Under the pieces are notes generated by a model, which saw only the letters and a list, made by a program, of their open reading frames with translations, was not told where the DNA came from and did not search any database. 64,000 nt of DNA from Rhodospirillaceae bacterium (lineage in GTDB: Bacteria; Pseudomonadota; Alphaproteobacteria; Bin65), in NCBI GenBank assembly GCA_011523655.1, contig WTGH01000009.1, positions 35,151 through 99,150 of the forward strand. Reading direction: 5' to 3'. The translations under genes and the position numbers were made by a program. This document shows positions 8,792 to 17,218 of the stretch, piece after piece (positions within the stretch are counted from its first letter, which is position 1; every line of letters starts with the position of its first letter).

Positions 8792-9711
8792 TCGACTTCG
8801 TCAACCAGTATCTGATCCCGGCGCTCGTCCTGGGCGGGATCTATTCGCTCGGCGCAATCGGCATCTCGCTGATCTACTCGATCCTGCGTTTCGCCCATTT
8901 CGCCCATGGCGACCTGATGGCGGCGGGCGCCTATATCGGGCTGCTCGTCGTCTGGCTGCTCGATGCCACGCCGCTCAGGGAACTGTCCGTCAACGTGCGA
9001 TTGCTGATCGGCCTGCCGCTGGCCTTCGCCGGCACCGCAGCGGTCGCGATCCTGATCGACCGCCTGTTCTACAAGCCGTTCCGGCGCGCCCGGTCGATGA
9101 TCGTCGTGGTCATCGCATCGTTCGGCGTGGCGCTCATGCTGCGCTCGCTGGTCCAGCTCTTCTTCGGCGTCGACGTCAACAACTACGCCGACGGCATCCA
9201 GTTCCCGCTCAAGGAGTTCCAGCCTTTGCGCATCCTGGAGCGCCACATCTACATCGTGGTGCTGACGGTCGTCCTCATGCTGGCCCTGCACCGTTTCCTG
9301 ACCCGCACCCGGACCGGCAAGGCGATGCGCGCGATGAGCGACGACGCCGACCTTGCCCGGGTCTCCGGTATCAACACCGAACGGGTGGTGATCTGGACCT
9401 GGATTCTCGGCGCCGGGCTGGTCGCCGTCGCCGGCGTATTCGTCGGCATGGACACGCGCCTCATCCCGACTATGGGGTGGGATATGCTGCTGCCGATGTT
9501 CGCCGCGGCGATCCTCGGCGGGCTGGGCCAGCCCTATGGCGCGATCGCCGGCGGGCTGATCATCGGCGCGATGGAGGAGCTTTCGACCTATCCGTGGATC
9601 GGCGAGGGCCCGCTGGTCCCGCCCGACTACAAGACCGCGGTCGCCTTCGCCGTCATGGTGCTGATGCTGATCTTCCGGCCCCGCGGCATCTTCCGGGGCA
9701 AGGTGCTGTAG
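8788..9711 (+). CDS. livH: Liv-type ABC transporter permease (LivH-like)
   Basis: A 307-residue inner-membrane permease with about eight hydrophobic segments. 'GISLIYSILRFAHFAHGDLMAAGAY' near residue 30 is the family's conserved first loop, and 'GKAMRAMSDDADLARVSGI' is the ATPase-coupling (EAA-like) region. The start is TTG at 8788, overlapping the livF stop; no later start preserves the N-terminal helix. It would form the pore with the LivM-like protein, which follows directly. Confidence 0.88.
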   Translation: MIDFVNQYLIPALVLGGIYSLGAIGISLIYSILRFAHFAHGDLMAAGAYIGLLVVWLLDATPLRELSVNVRLLIGLPLAFAGTAAVAILIDRLFYKPFRRARSMIVVVIASFGVALMLRSLVQLFFGVDVNNYADGIQFPLKEFQPLRILERHIYIVVLTVVLMLALHRFLTRTRTGKAMRAMSDDADLARVSGINTERVVIWTWILGAGLVAVAGVFVGMDTRLIPTMGWDMLLPMFAAAILGGLGQPYGAIAGGLIIGAMEELSTYPWIGEGPLVPPDYKTAVAFAVMVLMLIFRPRGIFRGKVL

Positions 9712-10653
9712 ATGGAGATTTACGGCCTCTTCCTGTTTGCCGTCGGCTTCCTGACCATGGCGATGATCTATGCGGTCGGCAGCCTGGGCGTGAACGTCAA
9801 CTGGGGCTTCACCGGCCTGTTCAACGTCGGCGTCGCCGGCTTTTTCGCGGTCGGGGCCTATTCTTCCGCGGTGCTGACCGCGCCGGAAAGCGTCAACCAT
9901 ATCGGCGGGTTCGGCCTGCCGGTGCCGGTCGGCATCCTCGCCGCCATGGCGCTGGCGGCCCTGGTCGCCTGGCCGGTCGGCAAGATCTGCCTGCGCCTGC
10001 GCTCTGACTACCTGGCGATCGCCACCATCGGCATCGCCGAAATCCTGCGCCTGACCGTGCGCAACTACCAGCCGATCGGCGGCGGGCCGTTCGGCGTCAA
10101 CAATGTCCCGCGGCCGTTCGAATCCCTGCCCGCACCGTGGGACCAGGTCGCCTTTCTGCTGCTGGTCGTCGTCATCGTCGGCGTCATCCTGTTCCTCGTC
10201 CAGCGCGCCTGGGCGGCGCCCTGGGGCCGGGTGCTGCGCGCGATCCGCGAGAACGAGGACGCAGCGGAAGCGGCCGGCAAGGATGTCGAGAAATTCCGGC
10301 TCCAGGCCTTCATTCTCGGCTCGGCGCTGATGGGCCTGTTCGGCGCCCTGATGGCCCATTACGTCAAGATCATCAGCCCGGAAGGCACCGAGCCATTGCT
10401 CGTCACGTTCCTGCCCTGGGTGATGCTGATCGTCGGCGGCGCGGGCAACAACAAGGGTGCGGTTCTCGGCGCGATCCTGGTCTGGGGCCTGTGGACGATG
10501 ACCGAGCTGCTGACCGGCCGGCTGCCCGACGAATGGGCCCTGCGCGTCGGCTATCTGCGCATCTTCCTGATCGGCCTGCTGCTCCAGATCGTGCTGCAGA
10601 AATTCCCCGGCGGCCTGCTCCCCGAACGCCCGCCGACGGTGCCGCGGAATTGA
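9712..10653 (+). CDS. livM: Liv-type ABC transporter permease (LivM-like)
   Basis: A 313-residue permease with the LivM landmark 'GFTGLFNVGVAGFFAVGAYSSA' near residue 40 and the coupling segment 'WGRVLRAIRENEDAAEAAGKD' near 180. The ATG at 9712 directly follows the livH stop with no gap. It ends the first Liv cassette. With no SBP gene here, the complex either uses a binding protein encoded elsewhere or shares one with another Liv system. Downstream comes a kilobase of repeats, so transcription probably ends there. Confidence 0.88.
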   Translation: MEIYGLFLFAVGFLTMAMIYAVGSLGVNVNWGFTGLFNVGVAGFFAVGAYSSAVLTAPESVNHIGGFGLPVPVGILAAMALAALVAWPVGKICLRLRSDYLAIATIGIAEILRLTVRNYQPIGGGPFGVNNVPRPFESLPAPWDQVAFLLLVVVIVGVILFLVQRAWAAPWGRVLRAIRENEDAAEAAGKDVEKFRLQAFILGSALMGLFGALMAHYVKIISPEGTEPLLVTFLPWVMLIVGGAGNNKGAVLGAILVWGLWTMTELLTGRLPDEWALRVGYLRIFLIGLLLQIVLQKFPGGLLPERPPTVPRN

Positions 10654-10716
10654 GGCACTGTGCGAAGCCTCCGCAAAGGGTTTCCTTTACGAAAATCAGC
10701 AGGAATGCCCGGTCCC

Positions 10717-10828
10717 TCGATACGCCCCGGATTTGATCCGGGGCTACTCGGGATGAGGGCGTGTAACAAGTCCACTCCTCATTCACCCTCACCCTGAGTA
10801 GCCCCGGATTTAATCCGGGGCGTATCGA
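10717..10828. repeat. Paired REP-like palindromes forming a 33-nt inverted repeat
   Basis: Arm one (10717-10749) and arm two (10796-10828) are reverse complements at 31 of 33 positions, separated by 46 bp. Each arm is itself palindromic around a core such as CCCCGGATTTGATCCGGGG. This nested design (hairpins within a hairpin) is typical of bacterial REP/BIME elements that sit after operons. Here it lies 63 bp past livM and could stabilise the transcript end or stop transcription. No transposase is nearby. Confidence 0.8.
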
Positions 10829-11007
10829 AGGGGCGAACCAGAACAGGGCACTCCATCCAGGAGTCCACTGCGAAAGGAGCATCGGCCGAATCCCCCTCCC
10901 CAAGGGTTTCCTCTGCGAAAAGGCGCACGGCGGGCAACGCAATCCTGCGTGCCCTTCCATCCTTGCCGCCCTGCACCCCCATACGGCGGGCTCCGCCGGT
11001 CCGGTTT

Positions 11008-11600
11008 CAAAATAATTCCTTTTTTTCGATAATATTCCTTGACACGGCAGCTTCCGCGCCCTATATCGGCCCCGTCAACGCCCGAAGTGCGCCTGCCGCG
11101 GCCGGCCGACGCTCCTCCCGAAAGAAGCGAATGAAAAAACAGGTGGGAACCTGCCCGCTCTCCGGCCCGCCGCCGCCGGTCGGCCATCCGATCGCCCATC
11201 CAATGCGCCACCCTGCGCCATCCACTGCACCACGGGGCTTGACGGCCGGACCCCGTCCGGTTCGACCCTCCGATTCCGCCGGGCCATCCTGCCCCCGATT
11301 TTGGCCCCGATCCTGCCCGGCGGTGCCGTCCCCGGTGTCGACCGGCGCTTCCATTCGGCCGGGATGCTGGAAAAATTCCTATCGGGATTGATTTTGCACA
11401 TTTCCGAAAGGCGTCTTTCCAACGATTCCAAGGAGTTAGGGCTGCCAGGTGCAAAAAAACATGCTATTTAGAAAGGTCTGTCTAATGCCAAAAACAAAGC
11501 AATTTCAAAGACTTAGGGAAACTCAATTTGAACATTCGTTCAAAATCCGGCCGTTTTCCGGCGTCCGGCCCGTCCGGCACACCCTTTCGCAGAGGAATCC
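11008..11600 (+). repeat. Dispersed ~600-bp repeat, copy A
   Basis: This stretch matches, in inverted orientation, the stretch at 54911-55515. Shared blocks run in the same order from an AATTCCTTTTTTTCGATA start, through CTATATCGGCCCCGTCAACG, GGAAAAATTCCTA and GCAAAAAAACAT, to CGCAGAGGAAT at the end, with short indels between copies. The two copies flank 43 kb of genes. One end carries a strong promoter reading inwards; the other carries a TTAGA/TCTAA dyad. No terminal transposase or clear target duplication was seen. It could be a MITE-like element or a structured RNA gene. Confidence 0.8.
11039..11067 (+). promoter_or_regulatory. Strong sigma70-type promoter inside repeat copy A
   Basis: TTGACA (11039-11044), a 17-bp spacer, then TATATC (11062-11067). 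The -35 is a perfect consensus. The same hexamers with the same spacing occur in copy B on the minus strand (about 55484-55456), although the spacer has changed in part. That pattern suggests the promoter is conserved for function. It would transcribe the repeat from end to end, with no downstream gene on the same strand nearby. Confidence 0.65.
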
Positions 11601-11668
11601 CGTTGGGGGAGGGGGGGCGTCCGGGAGCGTTGACGCCTCGGAAACCGGACCGGGGCTGCCGTAATCCG

Positions 11669-13927
11669 CTATTCCGCAGCCGCCTTGGATACGTCGGCGA
11701 CGGGGTTGATCGCCGGCGCAACATAGGGGCTGGCGGTGGTTTGGTCGCCCTTTCCGCCGCCCGGCGGGGTCGCGGTGTAGTGGGCCGGGGCCGGCCCGCC
11801 GCGCTGCTTGCGCTCCCACGCTTCCGCCGGCGTCTCCAGCAGGGCCGCTGCCGCCAGCGCCGCCTTGCGGTCGACCGTATGGGGCGTCCCGGCGGCGTCG
11901 GGCGCCGGCATCATGTTGGCGTGGTAGTAGGCCATCTTCTGCTTGGCCGGATCGACGACGCGGGACGGGTCGATGTCGCGCCGGTTGGTGCCGACCCGCG
12001 GCTCGACGGCGATATCGTCGATGATCTCGTGGTCGAACCACCATTTCTTGACCGGATTGCGCGTGCCGTTGCCCAGCCAGTCGTCGGCCCAGGTGGCGAT
12101 CGGCACCATCAGCGGCTTGAGGAACATGGCGTTGACGCCCATCCAGCTCGCCGCGCGCGTCAGAAGCGGCCCGTCGGCGTCGATCACCTTGTTGATCGGG
12201 CAGGTCTTCATGCAGCGCCCGCAGGCCGCGCCCTTCATGTTGGTCAGGCGGTAGCGGGTGCAGCGCTCGGCGTCCGGCTTCCACATCTCGTAGCCGTTGA
12301 ACATCACCTTGTCGCCGAAGGGGATGGCGTCGCACGGGCATTCCCGGGCGCATTTCAGGCAGTTGTTGCAGAAATACTGGAGGCCGAAATCGATCGGCCT
12401 GTCGGGCTTGAGCGGCATGTCGGTGGTCAGCACGACCGACTTGAAGCGCGGGCCGACGAAGGGGTTGAGCACCAGTTCGCCGATCCGGCTCAATTCGCCC
12501 AGCCCGGCCCACAGGACCACCGGGATGTGCAGTACGTCGCTGTCCGCGTTGGTCTGGGAACGGGCCGGGAAGCCGAGGTCGCGGAGGAATTCGGCCATCA
12601 CCCCGGCGATCGCGGCGCCGCGCAGATAGGCGCGCATGGATTGCGTACCCGAGATCCAGTCGTCGCCGCTCGCACCCTCCATGGTGTCGAAGCCCTGGTC
12701 GATCAGCATGACGACGGCGTATTTGTGGTACGGCTCGATCGGCCGGCCGTCCTCCTTGTGGGAGAACCAGGCGTAGTGCGGGATCTCGCAGATGCCGGTG
12801 AGGTCGGAGCCGAGATGGTAGGACAGCGCCTTGATCGCCCTCGAGTTCGCTTCCGGGGCATTGGCTTCCGGATCGGCCAGGGCGTCCGGGCTGTCGGTAT
12901 CGACCGGCGCCGCCTCGCCGCCCTGGTGCGGCACCAGCGAGCGGATGACGCCGAGCAGGCCCTTGGACGTCGGGTGCTTGAAGGAGAAGCGCGAGCGCTC
13001 CTTCTGGGATTTCTCGCCCAGGTCGCCCTGCAGCGCGCGTTCGAAAAAGGCCGCCCGCTTCGGCACGCGCGGGACTTCGTCGTCCAGGATCAGGGTGGTC
13101 GGCCGGTCGACCCGCTTCACCTGCTCCATCGGATAGTAGCTCTCGTGGGACGGCCGGCGCGCGCGCCGGTTGCGCTCCCGGCCCGAGGTCGCGCCGTTCC
13201 GGCCCCACCAGTAGCCCAGGCCGCGCCCGTCCCGGGACGAGGCGGCGAGCGGCCGGTCGGTCGCCAGGGCGTAGTCCGTCGTGACGACGGCGAGCGAGAA
13301 GGCGGTATCGAGATAGGGGTTGACGAGATCCCCGTTCGAGCGGACGGCGAGGCCGGCCATCACGGCGAGCCGCTCGGCGTCGGTCCGCCGGTGCCCGGCC
13401 ACGTCGGCGCGGGCGGCGAAGCCCATCGCCCGGATGTGGCGCGCCACGCAGACCGCGATCTCGGCGGCCCGCATGTCCGACATCTCGCGCACTGCGGGCG
13501 CAACCCAGTCGTGGGCCGCATTGTGCGGCTCCGGCGCCCTGCCGTCTTCGATCAGCAGCACGACGGCGTGGCTGTGGGGCAGCGCTTCCGCACCCTCCAG
13601 CCAGGCGTTCGGCGCCATTTCGCAGATGCCGACCATGGCGGCGTCCATGAAATAGGCCATGCCCTTCGCATCGCGGGCGCGGGCTTCGAGATCGTCGGGG
13701 ACCGGCGCGCGGGCGGGCGCCGAATCCTGGTCGGCAGAGGCCGCGAAGATGTCCCGGTATTTCAGCGCCGCCGCCGCCATCGGGCCGTCGCCGGCCGTGT
13801 CATGCAGGCCCGCGCGGCGCGGCCGGTCCCGTTCCGCGGCCAGGATCGCGTCGTCCCGGGGCAGTGTCTCCAGCGGATAGGTGCCGAGCGAGAAGTCGCG
13901 GTCCCTGGAGCGGGGGTGAAGAAGCAT
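11669..13927 (-). CDS. Reductive-dehalogenase-like Fe-S protein with duplicated cobalamin-fold domain
   Basis: A 752-residue protein with no Tat or Sec signal, so cytoplasmic. Residues about 519-530 give a CxxCxxCxxxC cluster motif ('FCNNCLKCAREC') and about 569-576 a second one ('CGRCMKTC'), as in RdhA/QueG-type enzymes. The region before them ('GICEIPHYAWF', 'AVVMLIDQ', 'VVLTTDMPLKPDRP') matches the RdhA corrinoid-binding core. The N-terminal third repeats the same pattern ('GICEMAPNAWL', 'AVVLLIED', 'AVVTTDYALATDRP') without cysteines, so the core is duplicated. No flavin/ferredoxin-reductase tail follows; the last ~150 residues are low-complexity. The start has GGGAG 8 nt upstream. Dehalogenation itself is inferred. 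Confidence 0.72.
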   Translation of the reverse strand: MLLHPRSRDRDFSLGTYPLETLPRDDAILAAERDRPRRAGLHDTAGDGPMAAAALKYRDIFAASADQDSAPARAPVPDDLEARARDAKGMAYFMDAAMVGICEMAPNAWLEGAEALPHSHAVVLLIEDGRAPEPHNAAHDWVAPAVREMSDMRAAEIAVCVARHIRAMGFAARADVAGHRRTDAERLAVMAGLAVRSNGDLVNPYLDTAFSLAVVTTDYALATDRPLAASSRDGRGLGYWWGRNGATSGRERNRRARRPSHESYYPMEQVKRVDRPTTLILDDEVPRVPKRAAFFERALQGDLGEKSQKERSRFSFKHPTSKGLLGVIRSLVPHQGGEAAPVDTDSPDALADPEANAPEANSRAIKALSYHLGSDLTGICEIPHYAWFSHKEDGRPIEPYHKYAVVMLIDQGFDTMEGASGDDWISGTQSMRAYLRGAAIAGVMAEFLRDLGFPARSQTNADSDVLHIPVVLWAGLGELSRIGELVLNPFVGPRFKSVVLTTDMPLKPDRPIDFGLQYFCNNCLKCARECPCDAIPFGDKVMFNGYEMWKPDAERCTRYRLTNMKGAACGRCMKTCPINKVIDADGPLLTRAASWMGVNAMFLKPLMVPIATWADDWLGNGTRNPVKKWWFDHEIIDDIAVEPRVGTNRRDIDPSRVVDPAKQKMAYYHANMMPAPDAAGTPHTVDRKAALAAAALLETPAEAWERKQRGGPAPAHYTATPPGGGKGDQTTASPYVAPAINPVADVSKAAAE

Positions 13928-13995
13928 GGCGAAACTCCCTTGTCGCCGGACGTTCTAGCCGCCCGGCGCGGCCCTGTCATGCGATGCAGGATGCA

Positions 13996-14553
13996 CTAGG
14001 CCGCCGCGGCGCGCTTTTCCTCGGTCCAGGCGTCGAGCTTGTTGCGCGCGCTGGCCCGGGCATGGGCGATATAGTCCGCTTCCTCTTCCGCCAGCTCGTG
14101 GGTCAGCTCCAGGCGGTAGCCGTTCGGGTCGAAGAAATAGATCGACTGGACGAACTTGTGGTCCGTCGGGCCGATGACGTGGACTCCGTGGGCCTCGAGC
14201 CGGCTCTTGGCCTGGAGCACCTCGTCGACCGAATTCATGTGCAGCGCCATGTGGTTGCACCAGGAGGGCGTGTTCGGCGACAGGTCGGCGGCCTGGTTGT
14301 CGCCCAGGTCGAAGAAGGCGACCGCGGAGCCGTCCGGCATGCCGAAGAAGAGATGGACGTAGGGATCGCACTGTCCGGTCGAGGGCACGCTGTCCGCCCG
14401 GATGACGTGGATCAGCGGCAGGCCCAGGATATCCTCGTAGAACCGGCGGGTTTCCTCGCCGTCGCGGCATTTGTAGGCCCAGTGATGCAGCCGCTCGATC
14501 GGCGGCATGTCCGGCATGTTGCTGGTTGCCGGGCTCGTCTTCGGCATGGTCAT
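13996..14553 (-). CDS. VOC-family (glyoxalase/extradiol dioxygenase-like) protein
   Basis: A 185-residue protein. 'IERLHHWAYKCRDGEETRRFYEDILGLPL' is the first beta-alpha-beta-beta-beta module with a metal-ligand His, 'NHMALHMNSVDEVLQAKSRL' begins the second, and 'IYFFDPNGYRLELTH' supplies the conserved Glu. VOC proteins bind a divalent metal and act on vicinal-oxygen substrates, for instance in ring cleavage or glutathione chemistry. I moved the start from 14610 to the ATG at 14553, preceded by AGGAG. It lies 68 bp upstream of the dehalogenase-like gene on the same strand, so the two may be cotranscribed. Confidence 0.85.
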   Translation of the reverse strand: MTMPKTSPATSNMPDMPPIERLHHWAYKCRDGEETRRFYEDILGLPLIHVIRADSVPSTGQCDPYVHLFFGMPDGSAVAFFDLGDNQAADLSPNTPSWCNHMALHMNSVDEVLQAKSRLEAHGVHVIGPTDHKFVQSIYFFDPNGYRLELTHELAEEEADYIAHARASARNKLDAWTEEKRAAAA

Positions 14554-14810
14554 GGCAGGCACTCCTGCATTGCAGCGTCCAGTATGCCCCAAATTCCTTT
14601 CTTTGACCAAGGGTGCGCCGCCGCGCAGGCCTGCATGGCCGGGGTGCGAAAATGTCCTTACGGACGGCCGCCGGGCGGCGGGGCGGAATTGCCTCCGCGG
14701 CGATGTCGATGCTATTCGAAAGCGATCGCATCCGGGCGCCCTGTCGCGACGCGTCTGCAGGCGCCCGCCCTGTCCCGGAAACCCATGACGATCAAGCGCG
14801 GCAGTCGGTA

Positions 14811-15209
14811 ATGGACCGGGAATCGGGCCGATCCGGAATAAGCCCCCGGCGGGCCGTATGGTTTGCCGTCGGCATCGCGGCGCTCGCGCTTGCCGCGCTG
14901 GGCGCAGCGCTGCCGCTGCTGCCGACGACGCCGTTTCTTCTGGTCGCTGCCTACGCCTTCGCCCGGTCCTCGAAGCGCTGGCATGCCTGGCTGCATTCCC
15001 ATCGGGTGTTCGGGCCGCTCATCAGGGACTGGCGCGAGCACCGCGCCATCCACAGGCGCGCCAAGATCGTCGGCGTCGCCTCGATGGTCGCGGTCCTCGC
15101 GATATCGGTGGCGGCGGAGGTCGATCCGGTCATCCTGGCGGTGCAGGCGGTCGTCCTGAGCGCATCGGCGGCCTTCGTGCTGTCGCGGCCGTCGCCGCCG
15201 GACCGCTGA
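14811..15209 (+). CDS. DUF454 (YbaN-like) small inner-membrane protein
   Basis: A 132-residue membrane protein. After a short polar start it reads 'ALGAALPLLPTTPFLLVAAYAFARSSKRWHAWL', the hallmark of DUF454, followed by 'HRVFGPLIRDWREHRAI' and two more hydrophobic stretches. The start at 14811 is chosen because the 66 upstream codons in the track have no family character. The function of DUF454 is not established. It stands alone, divergent from the VOC gene. Confidence 0.85.
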   Translation: MDRESGRSGISPRRAVWFAVGIAALALAALGAALPLLPTTPFLLVAAYAFARSSKRWHAWLHSHRVFGPLIRDWREHRAIHRRAKIVGVASMVAVLAISVAAEVDPVILAVQAVVLSASAAFVLSRPSPPDR

Positions 15210-15387
15210 AGCGGCGCCCGGCCGGAGCGGCACGGGTGCGCTTTCCGGCCGGTCCCAGCATTCCGGGTAATTATCCCGAAAATTCAGGCGATTGATTCAA
15301 CGGGCTCCGGCTTGGCGACGGCCGGCCGATCGCGTATGTGTCGGCGCCGTGGCGGTGCGAGGGTGCGTTGGGCAAAGGTGTGGGCCG

Positions 15388-15807
15388 ATGCGGGAATACC
15401 GGACTGAAATCACCGTGGAATGGGCGCATTGCGATGCGGCCGGGATTGTCTTCTACCCCTGGTTCTACACCTGGTTCGACCAGGCGACCGAGCGGCTGTT
15501 CTCCGCCAACGCGCTGTCCTATTCCGAGATGGAGCGCGACTTCGGCGTCAGCGGCATGCCGTTGCTGGAGACCGGCGCGACCTTCCGCAACGCCTGCCGG
15601 CTCGGCAACCGCCTGACGATGGCGAGCCATGTCAGCGAATGGGGCGGCAAGACCTTCACCGTCAGCCACGCGCTGACCCACGCCGATGGCCGCCCGGCGC
15701 TGGAAGGCTTCGAGAAGCGCGTCTGGGTGACTCCGGCGCCCGACCGCCCGGCCGGCATCAGGGCCGTCCCCGTCCCCGAAGAGGCCAGGGCGCGGTTCGT
15801 CGACTAG
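15388..15807 (+). CDS. Hotdog-fold acyl-CoA thioesterase (4HBT/YbgC-like)
   Basis: A 139-residue single hotdog domain. 'VEWAHCDAAGIVFYPWFYTWFDQATE' carries the Asp of the 4-hydroxybenzoyl-CoA thioesterase active site. Such enzymes hydrolyse acyl- or aryl-CoA thioesters in the cytoplasm. The ATG at 15388 matches the family N-terminus ('MREYRTEITVEW'); the track start at 15292 is too far upstream. Its tail ends 64 bp from the convergent MFS gene. The substrate chain length cannot be told from sequence. Confidence 0.9.
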   Translation: MREYRTEITVEWAHCDAAGIVFYPWFYTWFDQATERLFSANALSYSEMERDFGVSGMPLLETGATFRNACRLGNRLTMASHVSEWGGKTFTVSHALTHADGRPALEGFEKRVWVTPAPDRPAGIRAVPVPEEARARFVD

Positions 15808-15871
15808 GGCCTGTCCGTTTCTTTCGATTTCGCAATCAGCCGGTTGCAAAACCGTGGGGGACGTCGGCCGG

Positions 15872-17086
15872 CTACTCCGCCGGTGCAGTGGCGCCGAGTT
15901 CCGTACCCGAGCGGGACGGCAGCATCAGGGCGGCGGCGATCACCAGAAGCGCGGCGCCGGCAACGATCAGCATGACGGTCTCGAAGGAGCCGTCGTTGGC
16001 GAGCACCCAGCGGGCGGACATGATCGCCAACGCGCCGACCCCGAGATTGAGCAGGAATTTGACCGACAGAACCTTGGTGCGCCACTGGTCCGGCACATAG
16101 CGCGCGAGCACGGCGTCGGTGATCGGGATCTGGCCGAACACGAACGCCATCGCGAGCAGGGCGGCGGCGAACAGCGCGTAGTCGGTCTCCAGCGCCATCG
16201 CGGCGAGAAATACCGGCTGCGCAAGGGCGACGGGCACCAGCACCCGCCTGACGGGGTGGCGATCGATGAGCCGGCCAACGGCGAGCTGCGAAAAGGCGGC
16301 CGCGGCGTAAACGATCGCCGCGAGGGCGCCGGTGAGCGCGATGTCGTCCGTGATTCCGGTCATGCGCACGTCGAACAGGCGCGGCACCAGGAACGTCATG
16401 GCGCCGAACACGAATCCGCCGGCGCCGGTGACCAGGGCGAGTGCCACCAGCGCCCGCTGCCAGCCCGCGGCAAAGGACACATGCGCGCGCTCCCGGGCCG
16501 TGCCGGGCGCCGGATCGGCCCGGCCGCTGCGGATCATGCCGACATAGGCGAGGCCGAGGGCGACCGACATTGCGCCCGGAACGTAGAAGGCAGCGCGCCA
16601 GTCGATGAAGGACAGGATGAACCCGGTGAGCAGCGGCGCGCCGGCCACGCCCATATTGCCCCAGACGCCGTTGACGCCGAGGCGCCAGCCGACATTGCCG
16701 CCGCCCTGGATCACCATGGAGATGCCGACCGGATGGTAGATCGCAGCGAAGACGCCGATGACCGCCAGCCCGATCCCGACCTGGAGCGGCGATTGCGCAA
16801 GGCTCGTGGCGATAGAAGCCAGGCCAATGCCGACAAAGAACACCGCCATCATGGCGTTGCGCCGCCACTTGTCGGCCAGATACGCCGCCAGCGGGGCGCA
16901 GGCGGCGAACAGCACCATCGCCGGGATGCCGTAGGGCAGCATTTCCGCATACGCGCCGTTTTCCGCCAGACCGAACGCCAGCCCCGCGCTGAATGCCGCC
17001 TTGGCGAAGATCAGCATGAACAGGTGGTCGGCGAAATGGCCGACATTGAGGAACAGGAAATGGCTGCGGCTGGCGGACATGCGCAC
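15872..17086 (-). CDS. Major facilitator superfamily transporter
   Basis: A 404-residue polytopic protein with about twelve hydrophobic segments. The cytoplasmic loop 2-3 motif appears as 'LAAYLADKWRRNAMMA', and a second copy after the central loop as 'LAVGRLIDRHPVRRVLVP', as expected for two six-helix halves. 'AVIGVFAAIYHPVGISMVIQGG' resembles the fosmidomycin-resistance/cyanate branch of the superfamily, so efflux of a small compound is plausible. No regulator or partner gene adjoins it. The direction and substrate of transport are unknown. Confidence 0.87.
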   Translation of the reverse strand: MRMSASRSHFLFLNVGHFADHLFMLIFAKAAFSAGLAFGLAENGAYAEMLPYGIPAMVLFAACAPLAAYLADKWRRNAMMAVFFVGIGLASIATSLAQSPLQVGIGLAVIGVFAAIYHPVGISMVIQGGGNVGWRLGVNGVWGNMGVAGAPLLTGFILSFIDWRAAFYVPGAMSVALGLAYVGMIRSGRADPAPGTARERAHVSFAAGWQRALVALALVTGAGGFVFGAMTFLVPRLFDVRMTGITDDIALTGALAAIVYAAAAFSQLAVGRLIDRHPVRRVLVPVALAQPVFLAAMALETDYALFAAALLAMAFVFGQIPITDAVLARYVPDQWRTKVLSVKFLLNLGVGALAIMSARWVLANDGSFETVMLIVAGAALLVIAAALMLPSRSGTELGATAPAE

Positions 17087-17218
17087 CGGTTCGTGCAGGA
17101 GCGGGCCGGCGAAAGATAGGCGCCGCTGCGGCCGATGTCATTGACAACCTGCCGCCCCGGAATTCTCAATGCGCAGACCGTCAATGCGCCGGATGCGCAG
17201 CGGGGAGGGCAGGGAGCG

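Larger units (their letters stand above)
10654..11668. other. Repeat-rich intergenic region, no protein gene
   Basis: About 1 kb without a convincing gene. It holds the 33-nt inverted repeat at 10717-10828, short intergenic repeats of the type 'CTTTCGCAGAGGAATCCC' (10868-10935 and 11584-11612, with a worn copy near 10664), and copy A of a ~600-bp dispersed repeat (11008-11600). The track ORFs here have no recognisable domain, and several frames are open at once simply because of high GC. Confidence 0.75.

Noticed and set aside
10654-11668. CRISPR array
   Set aside because: Repeats here are few, unevenly spaced and inverted or interspersed; there are no regular direct repeats with unique spacers and no cas genes in the window.
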